Positions 7,571-15,137 of a DNA stretch of 17,629 nt are shown here, piece after piece. Origin of the DNA: Moraxellaceae bacterium (GTDB lineage: Bacteria > Pseudomonadota > Gammaproteobacteria > Pseudomonadales > Moraxellaceae); assembly GCA_014378805.1 (NCBI GenBank), contig JACMMY010000038.1:1-17629 (forward strand). The letters run 5' to 3'. Positions within the stretch are counted from its first letter, which is position 1. The number at the start of each line of letters is the position of its first letter. Under the pieces are notes generated by a model that saw only the letters and a program-made list of their open reading frames with translations, searched no databases and was not told where the DNA came from. The position numbers and the translations under genes were made by a program.

Positions 7571-7621
7571 GTTAAGCCTCTCTTGAATCTTCATCTCAAT
7601 TGGATTAACCTGAGACTAATA

Positions 7622-7635
7622 CGAATATATATTCG
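7622..7635. promoter_or_regulatory. Probable TetR operator
   Basis: CGAATATATATTCG is a perfect 14-bp palindrome in the 91-bp gap between the divergent oxygenase and tetR-type genes. Further ATTCG half-site-like words lie at 7642-7646. TetR-family repressors usually bind such palindromes between divergent genes, so binding here would control both promoters. Confidence 0.6.
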
Positions 7636-7661
7636 CATTCAATTCGCGTTCGGACTCTTTT

Positions 7662-8279
7662 ATGAAAAAACGACCTCAGCAAGAAAGATCACAACAAATG
7701 GTGTCAACACTTCTCGAAGCCACCGCGAAATGTATCAGCAAGTATGGCTTAGATGCCGTAACGACACCCAAAATCGCAGAAATGGCGGGGGTTAGCGTCG
7801 GCTCACTCTATCAGTATTACGATGATAAACAGGCACTTATCGAAGCATTAATCGAACAAAACACACATCGTATTGTTCAAGAATTTCAACAATTTGTGTT
7901 GACCATTCAAACAGAAAGATTAGATGAAATCGTCAAAAAATCGATTCAATTTGGATTCAACCTACTCGGTCAAAGTGACGGTTTATTTTTAGAAATTGCC
8001 AAAAACTGGCATCGTTTACCGGTACAAAAGATGGTCAATATTTGGCAAGGTTATTTTCTTGATTTTGGAAGATTATTTTTTGCTAAACATTATCAAAGTC
8101 ACTCGATACAGAACCTCCATATCAAGTTCTATATCATCGTCAACAGTACACTGTTTACGATGATGCAATTTATGAGTAGCAATAACCCATTGATCAGTCA
8201 AGATGACGTCGTCAATGAATTGACTGACATGATTGTAAGCTATCTACAGCAAAATCAGTCTGAAGTTGAATGTCAATAA
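7662..8279 (+). CDS. TetR-family transcriptional regulator
   Basis: 205 aa. The N-terminal helix-turn-helix is clear: TTPKIAEMAGVSVGSLYQYY at residues 34-53, followed by the usual DDKQALIEALIEQ helix. The C-terminal helical ligand-binding/dimerisation domain (about 65-205) is divergent and does not reveal an inducer. It is encoded divergently from the MpaB-like oxygenase, with a perfect palindrome between them, which suggests local repression and autoregulation. The ATG has no strong Shine-Dalgarno (GGAC at 7651-7654). Downstream it converges on bfmS, with two inverted repeats in the 161-bp gap. Confidence 0.9.
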   Translation: MKKRPQQERSQQMVSTLLEATAKCISKYGLDAVTTPKIAEMAGVSVGSLYQYYDDKQALIEALIEQNTHRIVQEFQQFVLTIQTERLDEIVKKSIQFGFNLLGQSDGLFLEIAKNWHRLPVQKMVNIWQGYFLDFGRLFFAKHYQSHSIQNLHIKFYIIVNSTLFTMMQFMSSNNPLISQDDVVNELTDMIVSYLQQNQSEVECQ

Positions 8280-8313
8280 TTTAAGCTGTGTTTGATAAGA
8301 AATAGCTTTAGGC

Positions 8314-8367
8314 ATCAAGAAGAATGGTTTTGATTTTTCAATGACGGTCAAAATCATTCCTCTTGAT
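8314..8367. repeat. Long imperfect hairpin between convergent genes
   Basis: Arms 8314-8334 and 8347-8367 (21 nt each) pair at 18 positions. The other three become G-U on one or the other strand. The loop is 12 nt. It lies 35 nt after the tetR-type stop. Neither side carries a T-run, so it is not a textbook intrinsic terminator. It may act as a transcription block between convergent genes or be a small repeat. Confidence 0.5.
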
Positions 8368-8397
8368 CCGCCATAAATGGAGAAGACTTCAAAGCAA

Positions 8398-8432
8398 TAA
8401 GATTGATCATAAAAAATTTATGATTAATCTTA
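8398..8432 (-). terminator. Probable terminator of bfmS
   Basis: Arms 8398-8413 (TAAGATTGATCATAAA) and 8417-8432 (TTTATGATTAATCTTA) pair over 16 positions with one wobble and only AAA between. It starts 8 nt past the bfmS stop. The trailing sequence on the minus strand is TTGCTTTG, a weak U tract, and the stem is AT-rich, so efficiency is uncertain. Confidence 0.5.
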
Positions 8433-8440
8433 GCCTTTAT

Positions 8441-10099
8441 TTACTTCGGTTTAACGGGCCATTTCATCGTAAAGCGTGCGCCTTTTAGATCTGGACTTTG
8501 ATCGACTGCAACCGTACCTCCAAACCAAAATGCTATTCGGGCAACAATCGATAAGCCAAGCCCATATCCACCTGAAGCGCGGGTTCGACTATCATCTAAC
8601 CGCGTAAACGGCTGGAAAACTTTGTCGCGATCTTTCTCAGGAATACCTGCGCCATCATCTTCGACGCACACGTAGGCATACTTCTTATCGCCTTTACCTT
8701 CAACACCTGCACTGATACGAATCTTGCTATTGGCGTAACGCATTGCATTGCCAGCAAAATTTTGCACCACACGATGGAGATAACGACGCTCTGAAATAGC
8801 AAATACATCTGCATCAGGTTCACGCACTTCAATGATCGTCGACTTACCTAACTTACGCGTTTCCTCACCGACTTGGCGGACGATATCGTAGAGCGCAATC
8901 GACTCCAGATTCAACGATGGCGTGCCTTGCTCTAGGGTCGCATAAGTCAAAATTTCATCGATGAGTTGATTTAACTCTTCAATATCTTTATCAATCATTT
9001 CCTGCTGATCCCAACGCGAATCAACATCATCAGTATCCGCCAGCATATCCACACCAAAACGAATCCGCGCCACAGGTGTTCGCAGTTCGTGTGAAACAGC
9101 GCGTGTTAGCTCACGCTGTGCCTCAATCAAGCGTTGAATATGCTCAGTCATATTATTGAAGGTCATCGCCAAATGACTTACTTCATCTTGACCATTGACA
9201 GGGACGCGTGCAGAAAAATCGCCTGCGCGCACTTGACTCACACCCTGTTGCACCATGCGCAACTTGCGTTCAAGCGGTAAGATCAGCGCGTAAACCCCCA
9301 ACAAAATCAACACTAAACACATGAAAGTGATCAGAATGAGTAAGCGAAATGGCAAGGGATTAAATAACCCGATTGGACCAATATCCAAGACTTGAGAACC
9401 CGCTGCGGTATTGATTGGGCCCACAATCCGTAAGGTTGGGTTACGACTCGTGCCCGTATCTCGGTAAACGGGTACAACTTCTTTACGACGCAATCGCGCA
9501 CGTTGATCATCATCCAGATTGACATCACTAAAATTCTTTAACGACAAACGGAAGGGTAAATGAGCATTCAGTTCATCCAATCTCGCCTGTTCTTTTCCTT
9601 CGTAATGGGTTAAATCATCGAGAAAAAAGACCCCAAGCGCCCGAATCTGCTGCTCACTCACCCGATCAACACGCGCATACAGCAGACCGTCATGATGCGG
9701 AATCGACGTATAAACATCCGCAAACGGATCGCTTTCCAAACCACTTTGGTTATTGGATTTAACATTAGACTGATAACGGACTACCGATAAACCTGCAGCA
9801 ATTTGCTGCGCCTCGTAATGGTCAAACGTCACTTTATCTTTGGGTATCACTGACAATGACTGATTGAGTAATAAGGAAGCTTCATCCAACCAACCTTGTG
9901 TCGATTCTTTATCAGGCTGGCGTGCAACGCCTTGAGCAATGATATAAAACGCACCAGAGGCCATCGTTTCACGATATTTATCAATTCGATAGGCGTTTAC
10001 ACCCTGAATCACAAAATAGGCAAGCAAACCCATCGACGCGCAAACCAATAATAGTCCCGCATAGATTTTTAGAAAAATACTATAACGCAGCTTATCCAT
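8441..10099 (-). CDS. bfmS: BfmS-type sensor histidine kinase
   Basis: 552 aa. TM1 is about residues 10-32, the periplasmic sensor region 33-250 and TM2 252-274. A HAMP linker follows (about 275-327). The HisKA domain has phospho-acceptor His337 in SHELRTPVARIRF. The ATPase domain has N-box Asn447/Asn451 (QNFAGNAMRY), DDGAGIP at 481-487 and GYGLGL at 511-516. It autophosphorylates and exchanges phosphate with the adjacent regulator BfmR. In Acinetobacter the pair controls envelope stress tolerance, capsule, pili and biofilm. Size and gene order fit that family. Unusually, a strong terminator lies 97 nt before the start, between it and bfmR. No good Shine-Dalgarno is seen before the ATG, so expression may depend on read-through or a local promoter. 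Confidence 0.92.
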   Translation of the reverse strand: MDKLRYSIFLKIYAGLLLVCASMGLLAYFVIQGVNAYRIDKYRETMASGAFYIIAQGVARQPDKESTQGWLDEASLLLNQSLSVIPKDKVTFDHYEAQQIAAGLSVVRYQSNVKSNNQSGLESDPFADVYTSIPHHDGLLYARVDRVSEQQIRALGVFFLDDLTHYEGKEQARLDELNAHLPFRLSLKNFSDVNLDDDQRARLRRKEVVPVYRDTGTSRNPTLRIVGPINTAAGSQVLDIGPIGLFNPLPFRLLILITFMCLVLILLGVYALILPLERKLRMVQQGVSQVRAGDFSARVPVNGQDEVSHLAMTFNNMTEHIQRLIEAQRELTRAVSHELRTPVARIRFGVDMLADTDDVDSRWDQQEMIDKDIEELNQLIDEILTYATLEQGTPSLNLESIALYDIVRQVGEETRKLGKSTIIEVREPDADVFAISERRYLHRVVQNFAGNAMRYANSKIRISAGVEGKGDKKYAYVCVEDDGAGIPEKDRDKVFQPFTRLDDSRTRASGGYGLGLSIVARIAFWFGGTVAVDQSPDLKGARFTMKWPVKPK

Positions 10100-10190
10100 A
10101 CAGAACCATCATAAACACAAAGCCATAAAATCGACTGATCTTCATACGATGTGTTTATTCGAAAAAAATGAGAGATTAAAAACAATCGCT

Positions 10191-10227
10191 AAAAACAATA
10201 AAGACAGGACGAATCCTGTCTTTATTG
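10191..10227 (-). terminator. Strong intrinsic terminator between bfmR and bfmS
   Basis: A perfect 14-bp stem (10196-10209 with 10214-10227) closes on a TTCG tetraloop on the minus strand. It is followed by TTTTT (10195-10191). It lies 52 nt past the bfmR stop and 97 nt ahead of the bfmS start, in the direction of their transcription. Confidence 0.88.
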
Positions 10228-10278
10228 ACTTTAACGCGAATCAAACTTTAATCGCAATAGCTGGGAGCAATCACGCGA

Positions 10279-10995
10279 TTAAGCTGCAATAGATTCTTTA
10301 ACAAACAAATAGCCTTTACTACGGACCGTTTTGATACGTTTTGGGTTTTCAGGATCATCGCCAATTTTTGGACGAATACGTGAAATACGTACGTCGATTG
10401 AACGGTCTTGCCCATCGTATTCAATGCCGCGTAGACGCTCAAAAATGTCTTCGCGTGACAAGATACGGCCTGCATTTGAGGCTAGTAACCACAGCAAATC
10501 ATATTCTGCGCTCGTGAAGTCCACAGGCTCACCTGCCAAAGTCACCGAACGGCCACCATTATCAATCACAAGCTCATCAAATTCTAAACGTTGTGCAACA
10601 TCTTCTTCGACGACTTTATCAGTGCGACGAAGTAATGCACGAATACGTGCGAGTAATACGCGTGGCTGAACAGGTTTAGCGACATAATCATCTGCACCCA
10701 TTTCTAGACCCAGCACCTGATCCATATCATCCGTACGCGCGGTCAACATCAAAATCGGATGATTATAATGTGGGCGGACTTCGCGGCATACGGTCAAGCC
10801 ATCCGCGCCAGGTAACATCACATCAAGGACTACTAAGTCAGGTTGTTCAGAAATGATTCGGCGAATTGCACGATGTCCATCGGTTTCTACACCCACTTCC
10901 AAACCATTACGAATTAAATAATCTTGGGTTAATGTGGCAAGACGCTCATCATCTTCTACGATTAAAATACGGGGTAGCTTTTCTTCTTGCGACAT
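10279..10995 (-). CDS. bfmR: BfmR-type OmpR-family response regulator
   Basis: 238 aa from ATG 10995, with GGAG 6 nt upstream; a TTG at 11007 would add four residues. The receiver domain (about 8-123) has acidic residues in VEDDE (13-17), phospho-acceptor Asp58 in LVVLDVMLPG, a Thr in MLTARTDD and Lys in VAKP. The C-terminal winged-helix DNA-binding domain (about 140-235) has FTSAEYDLLWLLA, the recognition-helix region RSIDVRISRIRPKIG, and the wing TVRSKGYLF. Length and sequence agree with Acinetobacter BfmR, master regulator of envelope and biofilm genes. A GTTTAC/GTAAAC inverted-repeat cluster 120-147 bp upstream is a candidate autoregulatory site. A terminator follows directly, separating it from bfmS. 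Confidence 0.95.
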   Translation of the reverse strand: MSQEEKLPRILIVEDDERLATLTQDYLIRNGLEVGVETDGHRAIRRIISEQPDLVVLDVMLPGADGLTVCREVRPHYNHPILMLTARTDDMDQVLGLEMGADDYVAKPVQPRVLLARIRALLRRTDKVVEEDVAQRLEFDELVIDNGGRSVTLAGEPVDFTSAEYDLLWLLASNAGRILSREDIFERLRGIEYDGQDRSIDVRISRIRPKIGDDPENPKRIKTVRSKGYLFVKESIAA

Positions 10996-11114
10996 ATATT
11001 GCTCCAAGCCGTGTGGCTTTTTTCTCAGGATGGGTATCGAGTGATACGTGAATATTCAAGGATCATCAATAGATACTCAATGAATACGCCACGGTTCATA
11101 AACCAAATCATGCA

Positions 11115-11142
11115 GTAAACAACTTCCGTTTACAATGTAAAC
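11115..11142. promoter_or_regulatory. Three-half-site GTAAAC/GTTTAC operator candidate upstream of bfmR
   Basis: GTAAAC (11115-11120), GTTTAC (11128-11133) and GTAAAC (11137-11142) alternate in orientation. The last two form a 15-bp palindrome, GTTTACAATGTAAAC. A TGTAAAAC and GTTTTGTTACA pair (11187-11194, 11201-11211) lies further upstream. TTACA-type words are typical of RstA/BfmR-like regulators, so BfmR autoregulation is possible. The rest of 11008-11370 shows only a short inverted repeat, GTATC-GAGT-GATAC (11034-11047), in the bfmR leader. Confidence 0.45.
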
Positions 11143-11370
11143 GAGCACAGATTCACGAAACTGATACATCGCCACCACGACAACACTGTAAAACAATGCA
11201 GTTTTGTTACATTTGAGGATTAGAAACCTTACCGCCTAGATCGTGATCAAAATTCTAACTGAAGATCATTTTGTCAAAAAAAATTCATGTCCATAAATTA
11301 AGTCACGCACAAAAAGTTAATCCACTGTAAAGGGTTGTTATTGGAAGTTTTAGCAATATTTATCCCATGC

Positions 11371-11391
11371 TTATCCACAACTTTACCCACA
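11371..11391 (+). promoter_or_regulatory. DnaA boxes upstream of nrdA
   Basis: TTATCCACA (11371-11379) is a perfect DnaA box. TTACCCACA (11383-11391) matches 8 of 9, and TTATCCCAT (11360-11368) is a weaker third copy with 6 of 9. All have the same orientation, 11-12 bp apart, about 290-310 bp before the nrdA start. In E. coli DnaA regulates nrdAB through boxes in its promoter, so the same link is plausible here. Confidence 0.6.
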
Positions 11392-11429
11392 ATCCCATTG
11401 ATCAATTTGCACTTGCAGTCGGACAAAAA

Positions 11430-11477
11430 AACCCGTATCTTGTGCCTAGCTGATTTTAAACATACTACAAGTTGTGT
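11430..11477 (+). promoter_or_regulatory. Candidate NrdR box pair upstream of nrdA
   Basis: Two 16-mers resemble the NrdR consensus ACACWATATCTWGTGT: AACCCGTATCTTGTGC (11430-11445, 11 of 16) and ATACTACAAGTTGTGT (11462-11477, 12 of 16). Their starts are 32 bp apart, the three-helical-turn phasing typical of tandem NrdR boxes. They lie about 200-250 bp before the nrdA ATG. NrdR, a dATP/ATP-sensing repressor, normally controls bacterial nrd genes. Confidence 0.5.
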
Positions 11478-11678
11478 TTTGAGTATTTTATAGACTTCAC
11501 GCTTCGAGATCACATTGGCGCGATCTGAGTATAGTCTACCCACTAAAAATGAATACTTTAATCACAACCGTTTTGACCGACCGTTTAACCGTTTTTTTAG
11601 ATAAACCGTCCTATTTTTACGAATTTTTCCCCGAACTTTTTTTGAAATGATTAAATTGAAATTCTGCAAGGAGCTCAA

Positions 11679-14549
11679 ATGAACATCGCGACCAACCCCG
11701 TCACTCAGCCAGATAACTCGGCGACTACTCCTGGGCAACTGCGCGTCATTAAGCGCGGTGGCACAGTTGCCGTGTTTGATGCAGAAAAAATCAGCGCTGC
11801 GATTACTAAAGCATTCCTTGCGGCTGAAGGTAAAGAAGCATCGGGTTCAAGTCGTGTCTTTGATCGCGTACAGCAATTGACTGATATGGTGATGGGCACG
11901 TTTAAACGTCGCTTGCCTTCTGGCGGCACCGTACACATCGAAGAAATTCAAGATCAGGTTGAACTTGCGCTGATGCGCACGGGCGAACACAAAGTTGCGC
12001 GTGATTACGTGATTTATCGCGAACAACGTGCAAAATTACGTGATAGTGAAAGTACCAAAGCACATCCCACCTTAAACGTGATTGATAAAAATGGCCAGCG
12101 TAAACCCCTTGATCTGGGTTTGCTTGAACGCACCATGCAATTTGCGGCACAAGGTTTAGAAGGCATCGACGTACAAGATGTGATTGATGAAACCATCAAG
12201 AATCTGTATGACGGCGTTCGTGAAGAAGATGTCGCGACTACGATGATTTTGGCAACGCGTACACGCATTGAGTCAGAACCAAACTACACCTACGTCACGG
12301 CGCGTTTGCTTCGCGAAGACTTATTAAAAGAAGGTTTAACTTTCTTAGGCTTACCACTGGATACTTCTGAAGGCGACGCGCTGGAGACTTATCTCAAACG
12401 TGCGGTTGAATTAGAACTGGTTCATCCAGAACTGCTGACTTATAACCTCGATGTCTTAAAAGCAGCGATTAAACCTGAACGCGGCGCACAATTCACTTAT
12501 CTCGGTTTGCAAACACTGTATGACCGTTATTTCTTGCATAGCAACGACGTGCGTTTTGAATTGCCACAACTGTTCTTTATGCGTGTGTCGATGGGTTTAG
12601 CGGTACAAGAAGAAAACCGTGAAGAACGCGCGATTGAGTTCTATAACTTGTTGTCTAGCTTTGATTACATGGCGTCAACGCCTACCCTCTTTAATGCGGG
12701 CACATTGCGTCCGCAATTGTCATCTTGCTACCTGACCACGATTCCAGATGATTTGCATGGCATTTATGGTGCGATCCAAGACAACGCGATGCTCTCGAAA
12801 TGGGCAGGCGGTTTGGGTAATGACTGGACGCCAGTACGCTCATTGAATGCCTATATTAAAGGCACCAATGGTAAATCACAGGGTGTTGTGCCATTCCTAA
12901 AAGTGGCGAACGACACGGCTGTTGCGGTCAACCAAGGCGGCAAACGTAAAGGCGCAGTCTGTGCGTACCTTGAAACTTGGCACTTAGACATCGAAGAGTT
13001 TCTTGATCTGCGTAAAAACACTGGTGATGACCGTCGCCGTACGCCAGACATGAACACTGCAAACTGGGTTCCTGACTTATTTATGCAGCGCGTGATTGAA
13101 GATGGTGATTGGACTTTGTTCTCCCCATCCAACGTGCCTGATTTGCATGATCTGACTGGTTTGGCATTTGCGAAACGCTATAACGAATATGAGCGCATGA
13201 GCCAAGCGGGCGAAATCAAGCCATTCAAAAAAATCAAAGCACAAGATCTATGGCGCAAAATGCTGTCGATGTTGTTTGAAACAGGTCATCCTTGGATCAC
13301 TTTCAAAGATGTGTGTAACTTGCGCTCACCACAACAACACGTGGGCGTGGTTCACTCATCGAACTTGTGTACTGAAATTACCCTCAATACCAGTGCTGAT
13401 GAAATCGCAGTATGTAACTTGGGTTCGATCAACCTTGTACAACACGTGACTGGCGGTAAGCTGGATAAAGAGAAACTGGAACGCACGGTTAAAACGGCGA
13501 TTCGTATGCTCGATAACGTGATCGACATTAACTACTACGCGGTGCCACAAGCGAAGAACTCGAACCTGAAACATCGTCCAATCGGTATGGGCATCATGGG
13601 CTTCCAAGATGCGTTGTATGAATTGGGCTTGGCGTACGGTTCAAACGAAGCGATTCAGTTTGCCGATACGTCGATGGAAGTGATTAGCTACTACGCGATC
13701 AGCACATCAAGCGACTTAGCGGTTGAACGCGGCGCGTATAGCACGTTCAAAGGTTCACTCTGGGATCAAGGCATTCTGCCGATTGACTCATTGGAAATTG
13801 TGGCGAAATCACGTCCAGAACGGATGTTTGAAGTTGATCGTAGCCAAACTTTGGATTGGGCGACATTGCGCGCTAAAGTTCAAAAAGACGGGATGCGGAA
13901 CAGCAACGTCATGGCGATTGCCCCGACTGCAACCATTTCGAATATCTGTGGTGTCGCGCAATCGATTGAACCGACTTATCAAAATCTGTATGTGAAATCG
14001 AACTTGTCAGGCGAATTCACCGTGATCAATCCACACCTCGTTCGTGCGTTGAAAGCACGCGGCTTGTGGGATGTGGTCATGGTCAATGACCTGAAACATT
14101 ACGAAGGTTCAGTACAGCAAATTGGTCGTGTACCCGATGATTTGAAAGCACTGTTTGCCACAGCATTTGAAGTTGAACCACGTTGGATGGTGGATGCAGC
14201 TAGTCGTCGTCAGAAGTGGATTGACCAAGCGCAATCATTGAACTTGTACATTGCTGGCGCGTCAGGTAAGAAACTGGATACCACTTATAAAATGGCATGG
14301 TTACGCGGCTTAAAAACTACGTATTACCTCCGTGCTTTGAGTGCGACTTCATCGGAAAAATCGACCACCAAAACGGGCGCATTGAATGCGGTGAGTTCAA
14401 AAGCACCGACTTTAGTACCGCCAGCAAATAGCCCTGCTGCTAGCACAACCGAGTCAGTTTCGGTCACTGATGATCTTGCGTTCTCGCAAGCAGCACCAGT
14501 GCCATTGGCTTGTTCGATTGATAACCCAGATTGTGAAGCGTGCCAATAA
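11679..14549 (+). CDS. nrdA: Ribonucleoside-diphosphate reductase class Ia, alpha subunit
   Basis: 956 aa; AAGGAG sits 5 nt before the ATG. It reduces ribonucleoside diphosphates to deoxy forms with the NrdB radical subunit. Two N-terminal ATP-cone regions are visible: about 21-120 (VIKRGGTVAVFD ...) and about 131-220 (NVIDKNGQRKPLDL ...), as in the long Pseudomonas-type NrdA. The catalytic barrel has redox Cys350 (SSCYLTT) and Cys579 (AVCNLGS), radical Cys564 flanked by Asn562 and Glu566 (NLCTE), PTATISNICG at 749-758, and the radical-relay tyrosines Tyr882-Tyr883 (TYYLR). A low-complexity Ser/Thr/Ala/Pro linker (about 888-940) leads to the C-terminal Cys952-x-x-Cys955 shuttle pair. The length is normal for the two-cone type. 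DnaA-like and NrdR-like sites lie upstream, and two terminators follow immediately. nrdB is not adjacent. Confidence 0.98.
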   Translation: MNIATNPVTQPDNSATTPGQLRVIKRGGTVAVFDAEKISAAITKAFLAAEGKEASGSSRVFDRVQQLTDMVMGTFKRRLPSGGTVHIEEIQDQVELALMRTGEHKVARDYVIYREQRAKLRDSESTKAHPTLNVIDKNGQRKPLDLGLLERTMQFAAQGLEGIDVQDVIDETIKNLYDGVREEDVATTMILATRTRIESEPNYTYVTARLLREDLLKEGLTFLGLPLDTSEGDALETYLKRAVELELVHPELLTYNLDVLKAAIKPERGAQFTYLGLQTLYDRYFLHSNDVRFELPQLFFMRVSMGLAVQEENREERAIEFYNLLSSFDYMASTPTLFNAGTLRPQLSSCYLTTIPDDLHGIYGAIQDNAMLSKWAGGLGNDWTPVRSLNAYIKGTNGKSQGVVPFLKVANDTAVAVNQGGKRKGAVCAYLETWHLDIEEFLDLRKNTGDDRRRTPDMNTANWVPDLFMQRVIEDGDWTLFSPSNVPDLHDLTGLAFAKRYNEYERMSQAGEIKPFKKIKAQDLWRKMLSMLFETGHPWITFKDVCNLRSPQQHVGVVHSSNLCTEITLNTSADEIAVCNLGSINLVQHVTGGKLDKEKLERTVKTAIRMLDNVIDINYYAVPQAKNSNLKHRPIGMGIMGFQDALYELGLAYGSNEAIQFADTSMEVISYYAISTSSDLAVERGAYSTFKGSLWDQGILPIDSLEIVAKSRPERMFEVDRSQTLDWATLRAKVQKDGMRNSNVMAIAPTATISNICGVAQSIEPTYQNLYVKSNLSGEFTVINPHLVRALKARGLWDVVMVNDLKHYEGSVQQIGRVPDDLKALFATAFEVEPRWMVDAASRRQKWIDQAQSLNLYIAGASGKKLDTTYKMAWLRGLKTTYYLRALSATSSEKSTTKTGALNAVSSKAPTLVPPANSPAASTTESVSVTDDLAFSQAAPVPLACSIDNPDCEACQ

Positions 14550-14557
14550 AAGAAAAA

Positions 14558-14594
14558 AAGGGCGGTTCATCAAAAAAACCGCCTTTCCTTTTTT
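14558..14594 (+). terminator. nrdA intrinsic terminator
   Basis: Arms AAGGGCGGTT (14558-14567) and AACCGCCTTT (14577-14586) pair over 10 bp with one wobble. A T-run at 14589-14594 follows. It begins 8 nt after the nrdA stop. Confidence 0.88.
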
Positions 14595-14633
14595 AAGCAA
14601 CGAATCAATATTGATACAAATTTTTGGCATAAA

Positions 14634-14669
14634 AAAAAGAACAAACACTTTTCAGTATTTGCTCTTTTT
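14634..14669. terminator. Second, bidirectional-type terminator after nrdA
   Basis: Arms 14634-14648 (AAAAAGAACAAACAC) and 14655-14669 (GTATTTGCTCTTTTT) pair along 15 positions, two of them wobble, with a 6-nt loop. A-rich and T-rich ends give a U tract in both directions. It stands 40 nt after the first terminator, a tandem arrangement. Confidence 0.7.
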
Positions 14670-14835
14670 AGGAATTTAGTTGGTGTTAGCGCACCGACTA
14701 AATAATCTCCAAGTGATACTTAAAGCAGTCACACGGAGGCTGGATCGAATTTCTTTGATCGAACAAGGTGATCATATCACTTCAAAGATATCGCGAACAG
14801 TACGAGTTGCTTTCTTTACAAAAAAGGAAAGTCTT

Positions 14836-14961
14836 ATGGCTAATCAAAGAGGGCGTGATGCTCGAAATGGTCAATTTATTCCTGTGGCAGAAGCGATTCG
14901 TCGCCCATTTACCACAGTTGTAGAAACGATTAGAACCCCAAGCAAACCAAAAGCTAAATAA
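14836..14961 (+). CDS. Small basic protein, 41 aa
   Basis: The start is set by AAGGAAA just before ATG 14836; a longer in-frame reading from 14680 lacks a ribosome-binding site and crosses non-coding-looking sequence. The protein begins MANQRGRDARNGQFIPVAEA and continues with a RRPFTTVVETI core and a Lys-rich tail. The pattern RDxxxGQFxxxxxAxxxPxTTVVE recurs in tiny proteins annotated as hypothetical in many bacteria and phages; I know of no established function. There are no membrane segments. A hairpin follows it directly, suggesting a short independent transcript inside the nrdA-nrdB interval. Confidence 0.75.
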   Translation: MANQRGRDARNGQFIPVAEAIRRPFTTVVETIRTPSKPKAK

Positions 14962-14972
14962 GGTTTGACTCG

Positions 14973-15008
14973 CAAGACTAGTCACAAATGTCGCTAGTCT
15001 TGTATTTC
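14973..15008 (+). terminator. Terminator-like hairpin after the 41-aa gene
   Basis: A perfect 9-bp inverted repeat, CAAGACTAG (14973-14981) and CTAGTCTTG (14994-15002), has a 12-nt loop. It begins 11 nt past the stop and is followed by TATTTC, a weak T-rich tail. Confidence 0.6.
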
Positions 15009-15056
15009 AAACGAGATTATTAGGTGTTCCAATAGCTTAACAATTTAGTTTGATTT

Positions 15057-15137
15057 TATACTTCTCTGTTACGCGAATCTCTGGTATTTATAGTGGAGAT
15101 TCGCATGATAAAAAAGAATGTAAAAGCGACATCGTGA
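15057..15137 (+). promoter_or_regulatory. Candidate promoter, leader hairpin and mini-ORF ahead of the 109-aa gene
   Basis: TATACT (15057-15062) is a plausible -10 without a convincing -35. Initiation there would place a perfect 9-bp stem, GCGAATCTC (15073-15081) with GAGATTCGC (15096-15104), at the very start of the RNA. The right arm contains GGAG, the ribosome-binding site of a 10-codon ORF (15105-15137, MIKKNVKATS). The mini-ORF's Shine-Dalgarno could thus be masked by the hairpin. The 109-aa gene starts 54 nt later. A leader-peptide or structure-based control is possible but unproven. Confidence 0.4.

Noticed and set aside
8314..8367. Simple intrinsic terminator for the tetR-type gene
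   Set aside because: The stem is long but no T-run follows on either strand, so it is recorded as a hairpin of unknown role.
11298..11543. 81-aa minus-strand ORF in the bfmR-nrdA gap
   Set aside because: It overlaps the DnaA-box-like and NrdR-box-like sites and has no convincing ribosome-binding site. Probably chance.
14680..14961. 93-aa version of the small gene after nrdA
   Set aside because: The first 52 codons lack a ribosome-binding site and look non-coding. A good Shine-Dalgarno precedes the internal ATG at 14836, where protein-like sequence begins.
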